From Thermoanaerobaculia bacterium (GTDB taxonomy: Bacteria; Acidobacteriota; Thermoanaerobaculia; Gp7-AA8): a stretch of DNA of 46,915 nucleotides. Shown piece by piece: positions 24,634 to 32,768 of the stretch. The translations under genes were made by a program, and so were the position numbers. The DNA is taken from positions 1-46,915 of the forward strand of contig JADGNY010000045.1 in NCBI GenBank assembly GCA_017883235.1, read 5' to 3'. The notes below the pieces were generated by a model. That model was not told the origin of the DNA, did not search any database, and was given only the letters and a program-made list of their open reading frames with translations. The stretch's first letter is position 1. Every line of letters starts with the position of its first letter.

Positions 24634-24706
24634 GCTCTCGCAACCATGAAGGCGAAACGTATCCGGAATCGTTCTCACGCGTAGCTCGAAGGGGAGAAAA
24701 GAAACC

Positions 24707-25150
24707 ATGAAACGAATGCTGATTGTCAGTTCGGTACTTTGCTTTGGCGCCGGCGTTGCGCTGGCGTCCACGGAGACGTGCCCTGAGCCCGTCACGACTG
24801 CGATTAACAAGGCTCATCCGGCCTCGACGGTCGAGTCGTGCAAGAAGGAAGTAGAGAGGGGGACCACCCTCTACGAGGTCAAGGTCACCACCAAGCAAGC
24901 GTCGAAGCTCGAGGTTGACGTGGCTCCGGATGGAAAGATTCTCCAGACAGAGGAGAAGGTCAACCTCAAAACGGTGCCGAAGGCGGTGATGGACGGATTC
25001 ACCGCGAAATACAAAGGCGCGAAGGCGACCGGAGCGGAGAAGCAGATCAAGGCTGACGGATCAACCCAGTATGAGCTGAGCTTCGGCGCTGGAAAGCAGA
25101 GGAAGGAAGTCACCTTCTCCGAAAACGGCAAGTTTCTCGAAGAAGAATGA
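24707..25150 (+). CDS. Secreted PepSY-like protein
   Basis: Protein of 147 aa with a Sec signal (MKRMLIVSSVLCFGAGVALA, cut before STETC). Two PepSY-like modules follow: VTTAINKAHPASTVESCKKE...YEVKVTTK...KLEVDVAPDGKIL, and VPKAVMDGFTAKYKGAKATG...YELSFG..KQRKEVTFSENGKFLEEE. This pattern (A/K-rich helix, then strands ending in a G-K-x-L turn) is that of the putative beta-lactamase-inhibitor-like PepSY family, thought to bind or inhibit enzymes in the periplasm. A purine-rich ribosome-binding site (GGGGAGAAAAGAAACC) precedes ATG 24707. Free-standing gene. Confidence 0.85.
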   Translation: MKRMLIVSSVLCFGAGVALASTETCPEPVTTAINKAHPASTVESCKKEVERGTTLYEVKVTTKQASKLEVDVAPDGKILQTEEKVNLKTVPKAVMDGFTAKYKGAKATGAEKQIKADGSTQYELSFGAGKQRKEVTFSENGKFLEEE

Positions 25151-25255
25151 GACGATGTCCGCGCCGGAGCAACGACGCCTGCCTGTAGCCTCGCCGGCGA
25201 TAGTCCTGCGAAACGAACCGCTGCTGGTGATCCGCCGGAATTCAAATACGTGCAT

Positions 25256-26710
25256 ATGGTGACTTCGTTTACGACGCTCTACATCGAGGAGCTCAAGGCG
25301 ATGATGCGTGGCCGCTTCGCCTGGCTGGGCGCGGCGGTCGTGCTGCTGGCGGTCGGTGTTCTGGCCACCGTCGGCACACAGGATACGTGGCTCGACGGTT
25401 ACGGCATCATCGCGTACTGCGTCGTCCCCCTGGGGTTCATTCCACTCGCGGCCGGCGCCATCGCCAGCCCGCGAGCCAGTCGTTTCGTCGAGAGCGTCTT
25501 CACGGCGCCTGTCGAACGGCGGACCTGGCTGGCGTCAAAGATTCTCGTGATCTTCACGCTCGCCGCCGGCTATTACCTGGCCCTCGCTCCCATGATGCTG
25601 GTGTACACACACCATGTGGGGCTTCCGTTCCTCCTGACGAAATTCCTGATCTGGAGCATCGGAATTCTCGCCGTGAGCATCGCCGTCGGCACGCTCGTCG
25701 GCGTGCTTTTCATCGGCCGCAGCATCGCCGCGCCTACGGCGACCGGCATGGGCGTGCTCCTCGCGTACGCCGGCCTGCTCCCTCTGCAGGAGCTCATGGT
25801 GGCGCGTGCCGACGGCGCGTCGCGCACCGGCCACCTCACTCTCGCCAGCCCCCCGGTGCTGCTGAAGAACGCTCTCGGCTTCACCTTGGTCGCGCGCAGC
25901 ATTCCTGCTACTACGACGCTGACCTGGCTCTGCCTGGGAATGATCAGCCTGGGCGCGTTTGCGCTCGCCGCCTGGATCTTTCTTCGCGCGCAAGGCGTCG
26001 AAACGTGGGAGACCACGCGCGGGCAACGATGGGCCATCACTCTCGCGCTCGCCGCCATTGCCGTTCTCCCGGTCGCACTGGCCGACACCAATTACGACAA
26101 AACCGCACCGCCAGCGAACAGCGCGCCCGCCGTCCGAGCGCTCTTTGCGCGCACGGGCAGCAGTCTGGCCATGGCTCCTCCCGGCGGGCAACCGCCCGCT
26201 CGGTGCTGTGGGACGATCCTCAACCGCGAAACCTGGCCGCCCTTCGGTACCGACGAGCGCACCCGACAGGATCTTCTGATCCTTCTGCCTGTCGAAACGA
26301 CGCAGCCCGTCCGTGACCTTCGAATCGAGGTCACCGGCGAGGGCGGGTTGGAGGTGACGACCGATCGAGACGCGCTCGCGAACGCCGGCGAGCACCTGGA
26401 GACCCGAACGTATCCGAAAGATCTGGGGCCGCCGGCTGCCGACGGTCATCATGTCGTCACTGGATGGGTCGTGCGAGTACCCGTCACCCTCAACCCAACC
26501 AGACCGTGGGACATCGGCGGTGATCGCTATCCCATCAGCGTGAAAGCCACATACGGCCTCGCGGGCGACACGCAGATCCGCACGTTCAGCGCGCGTGGTG
26601 CGATCGATGCGCAAGTATCACGCGAGATTTACGAGATGGGTGTCGCCTCGTTGATCTTTCCTCTCTTTTGTTTCGGGGCCGCTCTTGCACGCTGGAGACG
26701 CACTCGGTGA
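25256..26710 (+). CDS. ABC-2 type transporter permease
   Basis: Membrane protein of 484 aa with six or seven hydrophobic helices in the first 270 residues (LGAAVVLLAVGVLATVG, IAYCVVPLGFIPLAAGAI, ILAVSIAVGTLVGVLFIG, AITLALAAIAVLPVAL). A periplasmic beta-rich domain of about 190 residues follows (DLLILLPVETTQPVRDLRIE, WVVRVPVTLNPTRPW), and a last helix near the C-terminus (VASLIFPLFCFGAALARW). FVESVFTAPVERRTWLASK is typical of ABC-2 permeases of the NosY type. The start at 25256 has a weak ribosome-binding site. The ATPase gene overlaps its last four bases. Substrate unknown. Confidence 0.85.
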   Translation: MVTSFTTLYIEELKAMMRGRFAWLGAAVVLLAVGVLATVGTQDTWLDGYGIIAYCVVPLGFIPLAAGAIASPRASRFVESVFTAPVERRTWLASKILVIFTLAAGYYLALAPMMLVYTHHVGLPFLLTKFLIWSIGILAVSIAVGTLVGVLFIGRSIAAPTATGMGVLLAYAGLLPLQELMVARADGASRTGHLTLASPPVLLKNALGFTLVARSIPATTTLTWLCLGMISLGAFALAAWIFLRAQGVETWETTRGQRWAITLALAAIAVLPVALADTNYDKTAPPANSAPAVRALFARTGSSLAMAPPGGQPPARCCGTILNRETWPPFGTDERTRQDLLILLPVETTQPVRDLRIEVTGEGGLEVTTDRDALANAGEHLETRTYPKDLGPPAADGHHVVTGWVVRVPVTLNPTRPWDIGGDRYPISVKATYGLAGDTQIRTFSARGAIDAQVSREIYEMGVASLIFPLFCFGAALARWRRTR

Positions 26711-27468
26711 GCGAGGCGGCCGACTACGCCGTCGAGACGGACGGCCTGACGCGTGCCTTCGGCAGGTTTGTCGCGGTCGACGATGTCACGCTGAGAGTTC
26801 CCAAAGGGCAGCTGTTCGGTTTTCTCGGTCTCAATGGCGCGGGCAAGACCACCACCATTCGCATCCTCACTACCCTTCTCCCTCCGAGCGGAGGCACCGC
26901 CAGGCTGTGGGGCTACGACGTGGTAAGAGAACCCCTCGCTGTGCGGCGGCTCGTTGGACTCGTGAGCGACGAGACAAGCAAGAGCCAATCGACCTGGACA
27001 GCGCGCGAATACCTCACGTACTTTGCCCGCATCCGTCATATCCCCAATCCCGGCGAAGTGGTCGAACGCAGCCTGGACGATGTAGGTCTGGACGGGAGTT
27101 TTCGCGGAAAGCTGATCGGCACGTACAGCACAGGCATGAAACGCCGCGTCGAAATTGCGCGTGCGCTGATGGGCAGCCCGAAGGTGCTCTTCCTCGATGA
27201 GCCCACCCGAGGGCTCGATCTGCCGGCCAAACGCGAGATGTGGAATCTGCTGCGGCGCCTTGCAGCGAACGAGCAGGTCACGACCTTTCTGAGCAGTCAC
27301 GACACGCAGGAGATTCGCACGCTCTGCAGCCAGATCAGCGTAATCGCCAAGGGCAGGATCGTCTACACCGGGGCCACCGATCAACTCGGAGCCGACCTCG
27401 ATGCCTTCGAAGAACGTCTCGTCGAGCTTCTGCTCCAGCAACGCTCAGTGCGGAAGACTCTCGTATAG
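26707..27468 (+). CDS. ABC transporter ATP-binding protein (ABC-2 exporter)
   Basis: Nucleotide-binding subunit of 253 aa. Walker A is GLNGAGKTT (residues 41-49), signature is YSTGMKRRVEIARAL, Walker B is VLFLDEPTRGLD, H-loop FLSSHDTQEI. It is of the CcmA/NatA/DrrA drug- or multidrug-export type. The GTG at 26707 overlaps the permease stop (GTGA), giving a strict two-gene operon; the ATG-frame extension upstream would be inside the permease. Its 3' end overlaps the convergent Uma2 gene by 24 bases. Confidence 0.93.
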   Translation: MSEAADYAVETDGLTRAFGRFVAVDDVTLRVPKGQLFGFLGLNGAGKTTTIRILTTLLPPSGGTARLWGYDVVREPLAVRRLVGLVSDETSKSQSTWTAREYLTYFARIRHIPNPGEVVERSLDDVGLDGSFRGKLIGTYSTGMKRRVEIARALMGSPKVLFLDEPTRGLDLPAKREMWNLLRRLAANEQVTTFLSSHDTQEIRTLCSQISVIAKGRIVYTGATDQLGADLDAFEERLVELLLQQRSVRKTLV

Positions 27469-27996
27469 AACGGAGAGATCCAGCGTGGGACCGGAGACGA
27501 GCTTCACGACGCCTTCCCTCACGTCGAGATACTCCCAGCTTTCTCCCGTGCGGCGACGGTAGATCTCGACGCGCGCGTCCTGGCTGACCAGGACATACTC
27601 CTGCAGCGACGGGATGAGTTGATAGTCTCGCCACTTGCCTCCCCGATCGACTTCTTCGGTCGACGGGGAGAGGACTTCGATGAGCAACGTGGGATTGGTG
27701 ATGGTCGTGCCGCTGCGGTCGTCGGCATCGAGCTCGATCGCTCCGCACACCATCGAGACGTCCGGATAAGTAGCTCTGCCGGTAGTGAGAACGCGGATCC
27801 GCATATCCGACTGGAAAGCGGTGCATCCAGGAGGGCGAGTGTTCACTCGAGGGCCGCACTGATCCTCGACGCGAGGGCGCTGTGATCCACCCGCCATTGC
27901 GAAGATCTCCCCGGCGTCGAACTCATGCTTCCGGTCGCTGTCGCGCTCGTATGCGAGGTATTCCTCGTATGTGTAATGGTGGCGTGCGTGAGGCAG
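27445..27996 (-). CDS. Uma2 family (DUF820) endonuclease-like protein, probably decaying
   Basis: Protein of up to 183 aa. The true N-terminal region YTYEEYLAYERDSDRKHEFD and GEIFAMAGG is in frame back to a CTG at 27996 (AGGAG upstream), with no ATG, GTG or TTG available before a stop; an internal ATG at 27897 would remove the conserved N-terminus. After AMAGGS the sequence runs out of register for about 22 residues (QRPRVEDQCGPRVNTR), while the next frame encodes HSALASRISAALE, the expected family segment, so two compensating frameshifts are likely. The second half is normal (FQSDMRIRV, TYPDVSMVCG, NPTLLIEVLSPSTE, DYQLIPSLQEYVLV), with the PD-(D/E)xK-type residues. Function in the cell unknown. 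Confidence 0.65.
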   Translation of the reverse strand: MPHARHHYTYEEYLAYERDSDRKHEFDAGEIFAMAGGSQRPRVEDQCGPRVNTRPPGCTAFQSDMRIRVLTTGRATYPDVSMVCGAIELDADDRSGTTITNPTLLIEVLSPSTEEVDRGGKWRDYQLIPSLQEYVLVSQDARVEIYRRRTGESWEYLDVREGVVKLVSGPTLDLSVLYESLPH

Positions 27997-28384
27997 AGGC
28001 GAGGTCTCCTGTGCTCAGGATAATCGAGCGCCGGTTGACTTATTAATCCGATTGCCGGAGGTTCGAGCCGGAGTCGAGACAGAACCCCTTGGCCGCCCTC
28101 TCGCCGCGTTTTGCAGGGAGAGGCAACTCACACGTATGCCGCCGCCACCTTCCAGCAAACGAGACTCAGCACGTGCTCTCCGCGGGAACGCCGAAACTGT
28201 TCGTCAATAAAGCCAACCGCCCCGTCAATAAAGCGCTGCTGGTGCAGGAAATTTTTCGAACCGCGCTCGTTCCGTCCGGCCTTAGACATCGTTTTCTTCG
28301 ACCGTCTGACGACGAGGATCGGGATGAGTTGGGAGCCTGCCGTAACCGGCTCCCAACTCCTGGTACTGTCCCGGATACGCTGAA
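27997..28384. other. Intergenic region with duplicated Uma2 leader and a terminator
   Basis: The first 45 bases belong to a 71-base segment (27971-28041) repeated at 33994-34065. The middle has no recognised gene; a reverse frame (SKNFLHQQRFIDGAVGFIDE) is unassigned. The end contains the lectin-gene terminator. Confidence 0.5.
28327..28358 (-). terminator. Terminator of the lectin gene
   Basis: Perfect 11-bp stem AGTTGGGAGCC / GGCTCCCAACT with a 10-base loop, lying 27 bases beyond the lectin stop on the reverse strand. No U-tract. Confidence 0.65.
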
Positions 28385-28729
28385 CTAGACCTTGAACGTG
28401 CAGCCGGCAACGCTCATCTGGCCTTCGACCACGGTCTTCCACTGACCGTTCCAGGTGCCACCGTACGAGGCGCACGCGATCGGGGCCTTGTGCTTGGCGT
28501 CATCGTTGTTGAAGATCGGGCCTGCCGGAACGTCGATGGTGAAGGTCGACGACCCGCTGCCTCCGACCGTGAACGTGCAGCCGCAGACGCTCATCTCGTT
28601 GGGTACGACCGTCTTCCACTGGCCGTCCCACGTTCCGAGGTGCGCCGCGCAGGCGATGGGACACTTCACCTTGGCGTCGTCGTTGTTCGAGATGGGGCCG
28701 ACAGGGATGTCGATTGTGAACTTGGACAT
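28385..28729 (-). CDS. MVL-type mannan-binding lectin, two tandem domains
   Basis: A 114-aa protein made of two similar halves: TIDIPVGPISNNDDAKVKCP...GTWDGQWKTVV..EMSVCGCTFTV (residues 4-54) and TIDVPAGPIFNNDDAKHKAP...GTWNGQWKTVVEGQMSVAGC (residues 63-112). This is the fold and repeat of Microcystis viridis lectin (VNIPAGPLWSN.EA...FTGQW.TVVE..MSV), which binds the branched core of high-mannose N-glycans (Man-beta-GlcNAc2). The halves differ from MVL in having cysteines (CAAH, CGC, CASY, AGC), which may pair. No signal peptide. AGGAG precedes ATG 28729. It is next to the FHA/kinase module and shares the window with an endoglycosidase-like gene, suggesting a glycan-directed function. Confidence 0.9.
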   Translation of the reverse strand: MSKFTIDIPVGPISNNDDAKVKCPIACAAHLGTWDGQWKTVVPNEMSVCGCTFTVGGSGSSTFTIDVPAGPIFNNDDAKHKAPIACASYGGTWNGQWKTVVEGQMSVAGCTFKV

Positions 28730-28863
28730 GGTGTTCTCCTTTGTTGTGATGGTTGGTTACTGGGTTTCGCCTCCGCGCGTCCGACGGCCGGCCGTCGTGC
28801 GCACTTGTGACGCATACAAGACGGCGGATTCGCGTTTTGTGAACGGAGCCGGGCGCTCGCCCG

Positions 28864-29502
28864 CTAACCGACAGTTTCCGTCGACGTGTCTTTCCCCAGG
28901 CGCGAGACCTCGACGACGACCTCGCCAATGGTGATGCGGCAGACGTCGAACAAATCGACCGGGGCGTCGATACGGGTCGTCCCGACGAACGTGCCGTTCT
29001 TGCTGCCGAGGTCCGTCAGACGAAGCTCGTGGCGGGATACGGTCAGTTGGGCGTGCTCGCGCGAAACGGAAGGAGCATCGATGACGACCGCGCAGCCGGG
29101 GGCTCGTCCGATCTTGTAGTTTCCGGCTGGCAGGCGGACCGCTCCGTCCAGCCAACGCAACGACACAAGCGCGGTGGGTGCGGTTCCCTCATCGATCTGC
29201 ACACTGCCGGCGAACGCGTATCCGTACCCATAGGCGGTGCGGATGGCATCGGCACGCCCTCCCCGCTGCTCGAGCGCGGTACGGATCTCGAGCACCAGCG
29301 TCTTCAAGTTCGCTTCCTCGACGATTCCGCCCGACCAGACATGGTCCAGCAGTTCACGCTTACTCACCGCTTTCGGGTACTGGCGAAGGAGAAACTCCAG
29401 CAGGCGAAACGCGCGCGGGGTGAGATGAACCGGGTCCTCGCCGCGGCTAAGCAGCATCTGTTCGGAATCGAGGCAGAAACGGTCGAAGCAGAAGCGTGGC
29501 AT
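28864..29502 (-). CDS. Winged-helix DNA-binding / FHA fusion regulator (copy 1)
   Basis: Protein of 212 aa. Residues 1-100 are an OmpR/CadC-type winged helix (HLTPRAFRLLEFLLRQYPKA, SKRELLDHVWSGGIVEEANL, IRTAYGYGYAFAG). Residues about 115-205 are an FHA phosphothreonine-binding domain with its key residues: GR at 132-133, SVSREH at 145-150 and SKNGT at 167-171. It should bind DNA and read Thr phosphorylation, most likely made by the Ser/Thr kinase encoded divergently 256 bases away. No receiver or membrane segment. A nearly identical second copy lies at 36225-36818. Confidence 0.93.
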   Translation of the reverse strand: MPRFCFDRFCLDSEQMLLSRGEDPVHLTPRAFRLLEFLLRQYPKAVSKRELLDHVWSGGIVEEANLKTLVLEIRTALEQRGGRADAIRTAYGYGYAFAGSVQIDEGTAPTALVSLRWLDGAVRLPAGNYKIGRAPGCAVVIDAPSVSREHAQLTVSRHELRLTDLGSKNGTFVGTTRIDAPVDLFDVCRITIGEVVVEVSRLGKDTSTETVG

Positions 29503-29503
29503 G

Positions 29504-29535
29504 CAATACCACCAGATTCCTACCAGTCACTTACG
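29504..29535 (-). promoter_or_regulatory. Conserved leader of the FHA regulator gene, copy 1
   Basis: The sequence just upstream of the ATG (on the gene strand GTAAGTGACTGGTAGGAATC then TGGTGGTATTG) is conserved at 36821-36853 before the second FHA gene and at 34072-34104 without any FHA gene. Conservation outside coding sequence points to a regulatory site. Confidence 0.6.
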
Positions 29536-29650
29536 ACTTCTCGGCCTGGAAGAGCGACATTACACATCGAAAGCAATCAGGAAGATCACATTCTAAGAGC
29601 AGGACGATCTCATGCACGCGAAACCAGCCACACGATGGCAAGACGACGAG

Positions 29651-29690
29651 GGTAGGGATTCGGCGATCCCCAGACTCTCCAATAGGAGAG
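29651..29690 (+). promoter_or_regulatory. GGTAGGG-N16-ACTCTCC hairpin element A
   Basis: GGTAGGG (29651-29657), 16 bases, then ACTCTCC and a hairpin CTCTCC-AATA-GGAGAG. The same motif with identical spacing is at 34180 and 33425. It lies about 70 bases upstream of the kinase start used here. It could be a promoter for an alternative sigma factor, an operator, or a 5' RNA element. Confidence 0.65.
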
Positions 29691-29758
29691 ATAGTTCTCG
29701 TGGTCCCGCGTCGTCGCACTCGGTCGTGGCGTTTCCGCGGCGCGGCCGCGGCATTCTG

Positions 29759-32194
29759 ATGATCGGAAGTCTCATCGGTGGGCACATACGCGTCCTCGGC
29801 GTACTCGGCCAGGGCGGGATGGGAGAGGTGTACGCGGGCGTTGACGAGCGGCTCGGCCGGAACGTAGCGGTCAAGGCGATCCGTGCTGACCGCCGCGAGG
29901 GTGCGCGGGAGCGCTTTCTCCGAGAGGCTCGCGCTCTCTCAGCCCTCGATCATCCAAACATCTGCCGCATCTTCGAATACGTCGAGTCGCCGGAAGGTGA
30001 TTTCCTGGTACTCGAGCTGATTGAGGGCGTAACGCTGGCGCGGGCTATCGAGCGTGGCATGAGCCAGCCGAGGAAGTTGCGGGCCGCCGCCGAGATCCTG
30101 GCCGCTCTCGTCGCCGCGCACAAGAAGGGCATCGTCCATCGCGATCTGAAACCCGACAACGTGATGATCACGCCGGATGGCACCGCCAAGGTTCTCGACT
30201 TCGGGATCGCGCACCTGGAGACGTTCGAGGACGAAGAGAGTCTGGCGAACGGAGATCCAGAAGGGCGCGTGGAGGATGAGGCGACTCTCATCTATCCGAT
30301 CGCCGGTGTTCCCGCACCTCGGCGCCGTTCGCGTTCGATCATTGCCGGAACACCGCTCTATATGAGTCCGGAGCAGGCCGTCGGAGGCGACATCACGCCC
30401 GCCAGCGATCTCTACTCGTTCGGACTCCTGCTGCAAACGCTTCTCACCGAGAAACCGCCGCATGACGTGACTCTCGCCCGCGAAGAGCTGCTGCAAGGAA
30501 CGGCACGAGGCGAGAGTCTTCCCATGACCGGCCAGCCGAGGGACCTCACGGCCCTTGTGGTGGCGCTCAAGGATCTAACGCCGGCAAACCGGCCGACGGC
30601 GGCGGAGGCGCTTGCCACCATCGAGAGAATCATGGACACGCCGAAGCGGCGCGTTCGCATCGCGGCCGCGGCTCTGGCGATTGCGCTGCTCCTCGGCGGC
30701 ACGGCAAAGTACGCGTTCGACGTTACGGCGGCGCGAAACGAAGCGGAGCGGCGGCGTGGTCAGGCGGAGGAACTGGTCCGTTTCATGGTCGGCGATCTTC
30801 GGCGCAAGCTCGAGCCCCTCGGCCGTCTCGACGTTCTCGATGGCGCCGCCTCCCGTGCCCTCGCCTACTTCGCATCGCTCCGTCCCGAGGAGATGACGGG
30901 CCAGGATCTGAACGACAACTCCCTTGCACTCGCCCAACTGGGACAGGCGCGCGATAAGGAGGGAAAGCTGCCGCAGGCCATCGAACTGTTCCGGCAGTCG
31001 GTTCGCTTCGGCGCCGCCGCCGCCAATCGCGATCCCTCTCGCGAGGAATGGCAGTTGACGCTCTCCAACGCGTACTTCTTCCAGGGAGACGCGCTGCGCC
31101 GCAAGGGTGACGCGCCAGGGACGCTCGAGAACTTCCAAGCCTACTTCGCCATCTCGCAACGTCTGGCACAGCGTCATCCGAACGATCTGAAATATCAAGC
31201 GGAAGTGAGCTATGCACATGGGAACCTCGGCGCGGCCTACGAACTCGCCGGAGATCTGCCGCGCGCATTGTCCGAGTATCGAATCGCCGTCGATCTCGAT
31301 CGCGACCGTTTGCGCCACGCCCCCGATGACGAGCAATGGCAAGCCGACGTTGCCAACTCTTCCAATCGCCTCGGTGTGGTCCTGCAGAACAGGGGTGATT
31401 TCACCGGTGCGCGGAGCGCGTTCGATGAAGACCTCCAGATGCGCCGGCGGTTGTTGCAGAAATCCCCGGACGACGCCCGCCGGAAGCGGCGATTGGCCGT
31501 CAGCCTCGCATACGCAGGCGCGCTTCACCAGGCCACCGGCGATGCCGTGCAGGCCCTAGCCTGCTATCGCGAAGAGGCGACACTGACCGCGATGCTCGCC
31601 GCGGGCGATCCTTCCAATGCCGACGCAAGACGAAACCGCGATGTCGCGCGGATGCGTCTCGCCTCCATCTCTGATCCTGCCGAAGGACTTCCGCTGGCCG
31701 AGGGAGCCTCGAAGGATCTGCGCGAGCTGGTGCGAGCCGACGCGCGCTCGACATGGCGGCGCGACCTCGCGGCCGCTCTCGCGCGGCTCACAACGATCCG
31801 GTTGCGGCTGGGCGATCTGCCGGGCGCGCGAAGCACGTCTGATGATGCGCTCCGGTTGAGTGAAGGCCTTGTCGCCGAGCGGCCGAAGGACGCGGCGTGT
31901 ATCCGCATCCTCTGCGAAGCGCTCGTCACCGCCGCCGCGATCGACGAGAGAGACGGCCGCCTGCCGCTGGCGGTGCAACGGAGGACGCGCGCGGCCGCCG
32001 TCGCCAACGCCGCGGCGCAGGATCCTTCCGTCGCAGCGGCTCGCGTTCGAGCTTTGTTCGCACTAGGCCGCCAGGACGAGGCCGCACCCCTGGTGCAGAG
32101 ACTCCTCGCCGGAGGCTACCGCGAAGCGGAATTCGTCGCGCTGACCTCCACCCTTTTCCCACCCCATTCCCCGCCTGGCAAACCCTCGCCGTAA
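29759..32194 (+). CDS. Membrane Ser/Thr protein kinase with TPR-like C-terminus
   Basis: Protein of 811 aa. The kinase domain covers residues 8-290: GQGGMGEVYAG loop, catalytic Lys39 (VAVKAI), HRDLKPDN with Asp129, and DFG at 147-149. A long activation loop of about 50 residues is rich in acidic then basic residues, before GTPLYMSPEQ. One membrane helix (IAAAALAIALLLGG, about 300-320) is followed by some 490 residues of TPR-like helical repeats (LSNAYFFQGDALRRKGDAPG, AHGNLGAAYELAGDLPRALS, NRLGVVLQNRGDFTGARSAF). ATG 29759 is chosen because similarity with the second copy becomes continuous there and the hairpin element lies upstream; a longer start at 29612 is possible. A partner for the FHA regulator is the likely substrate. 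Confidence 0.92.
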   Translation: MIGSLIGGHIRVLGVLGQGGMGEVYAGVDERLGRNVAVKAIRADRREGARERFLREARALSALDHPNICRIFEYVESPEGDFLVLELIEGVTLARAIERGMSQPRKLRAAAEILAALVAAHKKGIVHRDLKPDNVMITPDGTAKVLDFGIAHLETFEDEESLANGDPEGRVEDEATLIYPIAGVPAPRRRSRSIIAGTPLYMSPEQAVGGDITPASDLYSFGLLLQTLLTEKPPHDVTLAREELLQGTARGESLPMTGQPRDLTALVVALKDLTPANRPTAAEALATIERIMDTPKRRVRIAAAALAIALLLGGTAKYAFDVTAARNEAERRRGQAEELVRFMVGDLRRKLEPLGRLDVLDGAASRALAYFASLRPEEMTGQDLNDNSLALAQLGQARDKEGKLPQAIELFRQSVRFGAAAANRDPSREEWQLTLSNAYFFQGDALRRKGDAPGTLENFQAYFAISQRLAQRHPNDLKYQAEVSYAHGNLGAAYELAGDLPRALSEYRIAVDLDRDRLRHAPDDEQWQADVANSSNRLGVVLQNRGDFTGARSAFDEDLQMRRRLLQKSPDDARRKRRLAVSLAYAGALHQATGDAVQALACYREEATLTAMLAAGDPSNADARRNRDVARMRLASISDPAEGLPLAEGASKDLRELVRADARSTWRRDLAAALARLTTIRLRLGDLPGARSTSDDALRLSEGLVAERPKDAACIRILCEALVTAAAIDERDGRLPLAVQRRTRAAAVANAAAQDPSVAAARVRALFALGRQDEAAPLVQRLLAGGYREAEFVALTSTLFPPHSPPGKPSP

Positions 32195-32224
32195 TCGAGA
32201 CGCATCCAAAACGGTTGCCCTTCT

Positions 32225-32243
32225 CCGGGGTCGCACACCCCGG
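32225..32243 (+). terminator. Short hairpin after the kinase gene
   Basis: CCGGGGT-CGCAC-ACCCCGG lies 31 bases after the kinase stop and 42 before the next start. It is a weak terminator or leader hairpin. Confidence 0.45.
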
Positions 32244-32284
32244 CCTTATCAACTGCTGTACTCACGCAAAGAAAGGAAACGACC

Positions 32285-32692
32285 ATGTCCGTTCAACCCC
32301 TCCTGCAGGCCTCCGATCCATGTGTCATGCTTCAAGCCAGCCCGCCAAAAAACGTTACGGTCACCGCCAATGGAACCAACATCGGTATTTCCGAAAACCC
32401 GGTCTCGGTTCCGTGGCTCTACGCCGGAACGATCGTCTTTACGCTCTCTGGTACGGACACGTTTCAAGACCCCGGCATCACGTTCACTACTCCTGACTCG
32501 CCATTTATCGTCAGTCTCACTGATGAAAAACACTGCGTCGTCACGGCCGTGAACGACAACCCGGCGCTGACCATCCTGAACTTCCCAAACGGGTTTCAAT
32601 ACACTCTGAACCTCCTGTCAGGGAACAAACTGATGGGTTTCGACCCCACGGTGGAGAACGATTCGCCTCCTCCGCCGCCGATCGAGGATTGA
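32285..32692 (+). CDS. Unknown beta-rich protein downstream of the kinase
   Basis: A 135-aa protein with no signal peptide, preceded by AAAGGAAACGACC before the ATG, a leader almost identical to that of the GH18 gene at 34844. Sequence alternates hydrophobic strands and turns (NVTVTANGTNIGISENPVSV, LYAGTIVFTLSG, PFIVSLTDEKHCVVTAVNDN, FQYTLNLLSGNKL) and ends in Pro-rich SPPPPPIED. It looks like a small beta-sandwich. A remnant of a paralogue's 3' end (FFDPTVQND-PPG) is present at about 34752-34785, fused behind the broken second kinase, so kinase plus this gene was an ancestral pair. Function unknown. Confidence 0.7.
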   Translation: MSVQPLLQASDPCVMLQASPPKNVTVTANGTNIGISENPVSVPWLYAGTIVFTLSGTDTFQDPGITFTTPDSPFIVSLTDEKHCVVTAVNDNPALTILNFPNGFQYTLNLLSGNKLMGFDPTVENDSPPPPPIED

Positions 32693-32718
32693 CTTCCCGT
32701 CGGAACCACAATCGCCCC

Positions 32719-32746
32719 GAGGCGCGCCGGCCGTCCGGCGTGCCTC
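32719..32746 (+). terminator. Hairpin terminator after the beta-rich protein gene
   Basis: GAGGCGCGCCGG-CCGT-CCGGCGTGCCTC, a 12-bp stem with one mismatch, 27 bases after the stop. Confidence 0.65.
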
Positions 32747-32768
32747 AACACTCCGGAGAAATCTGCTC

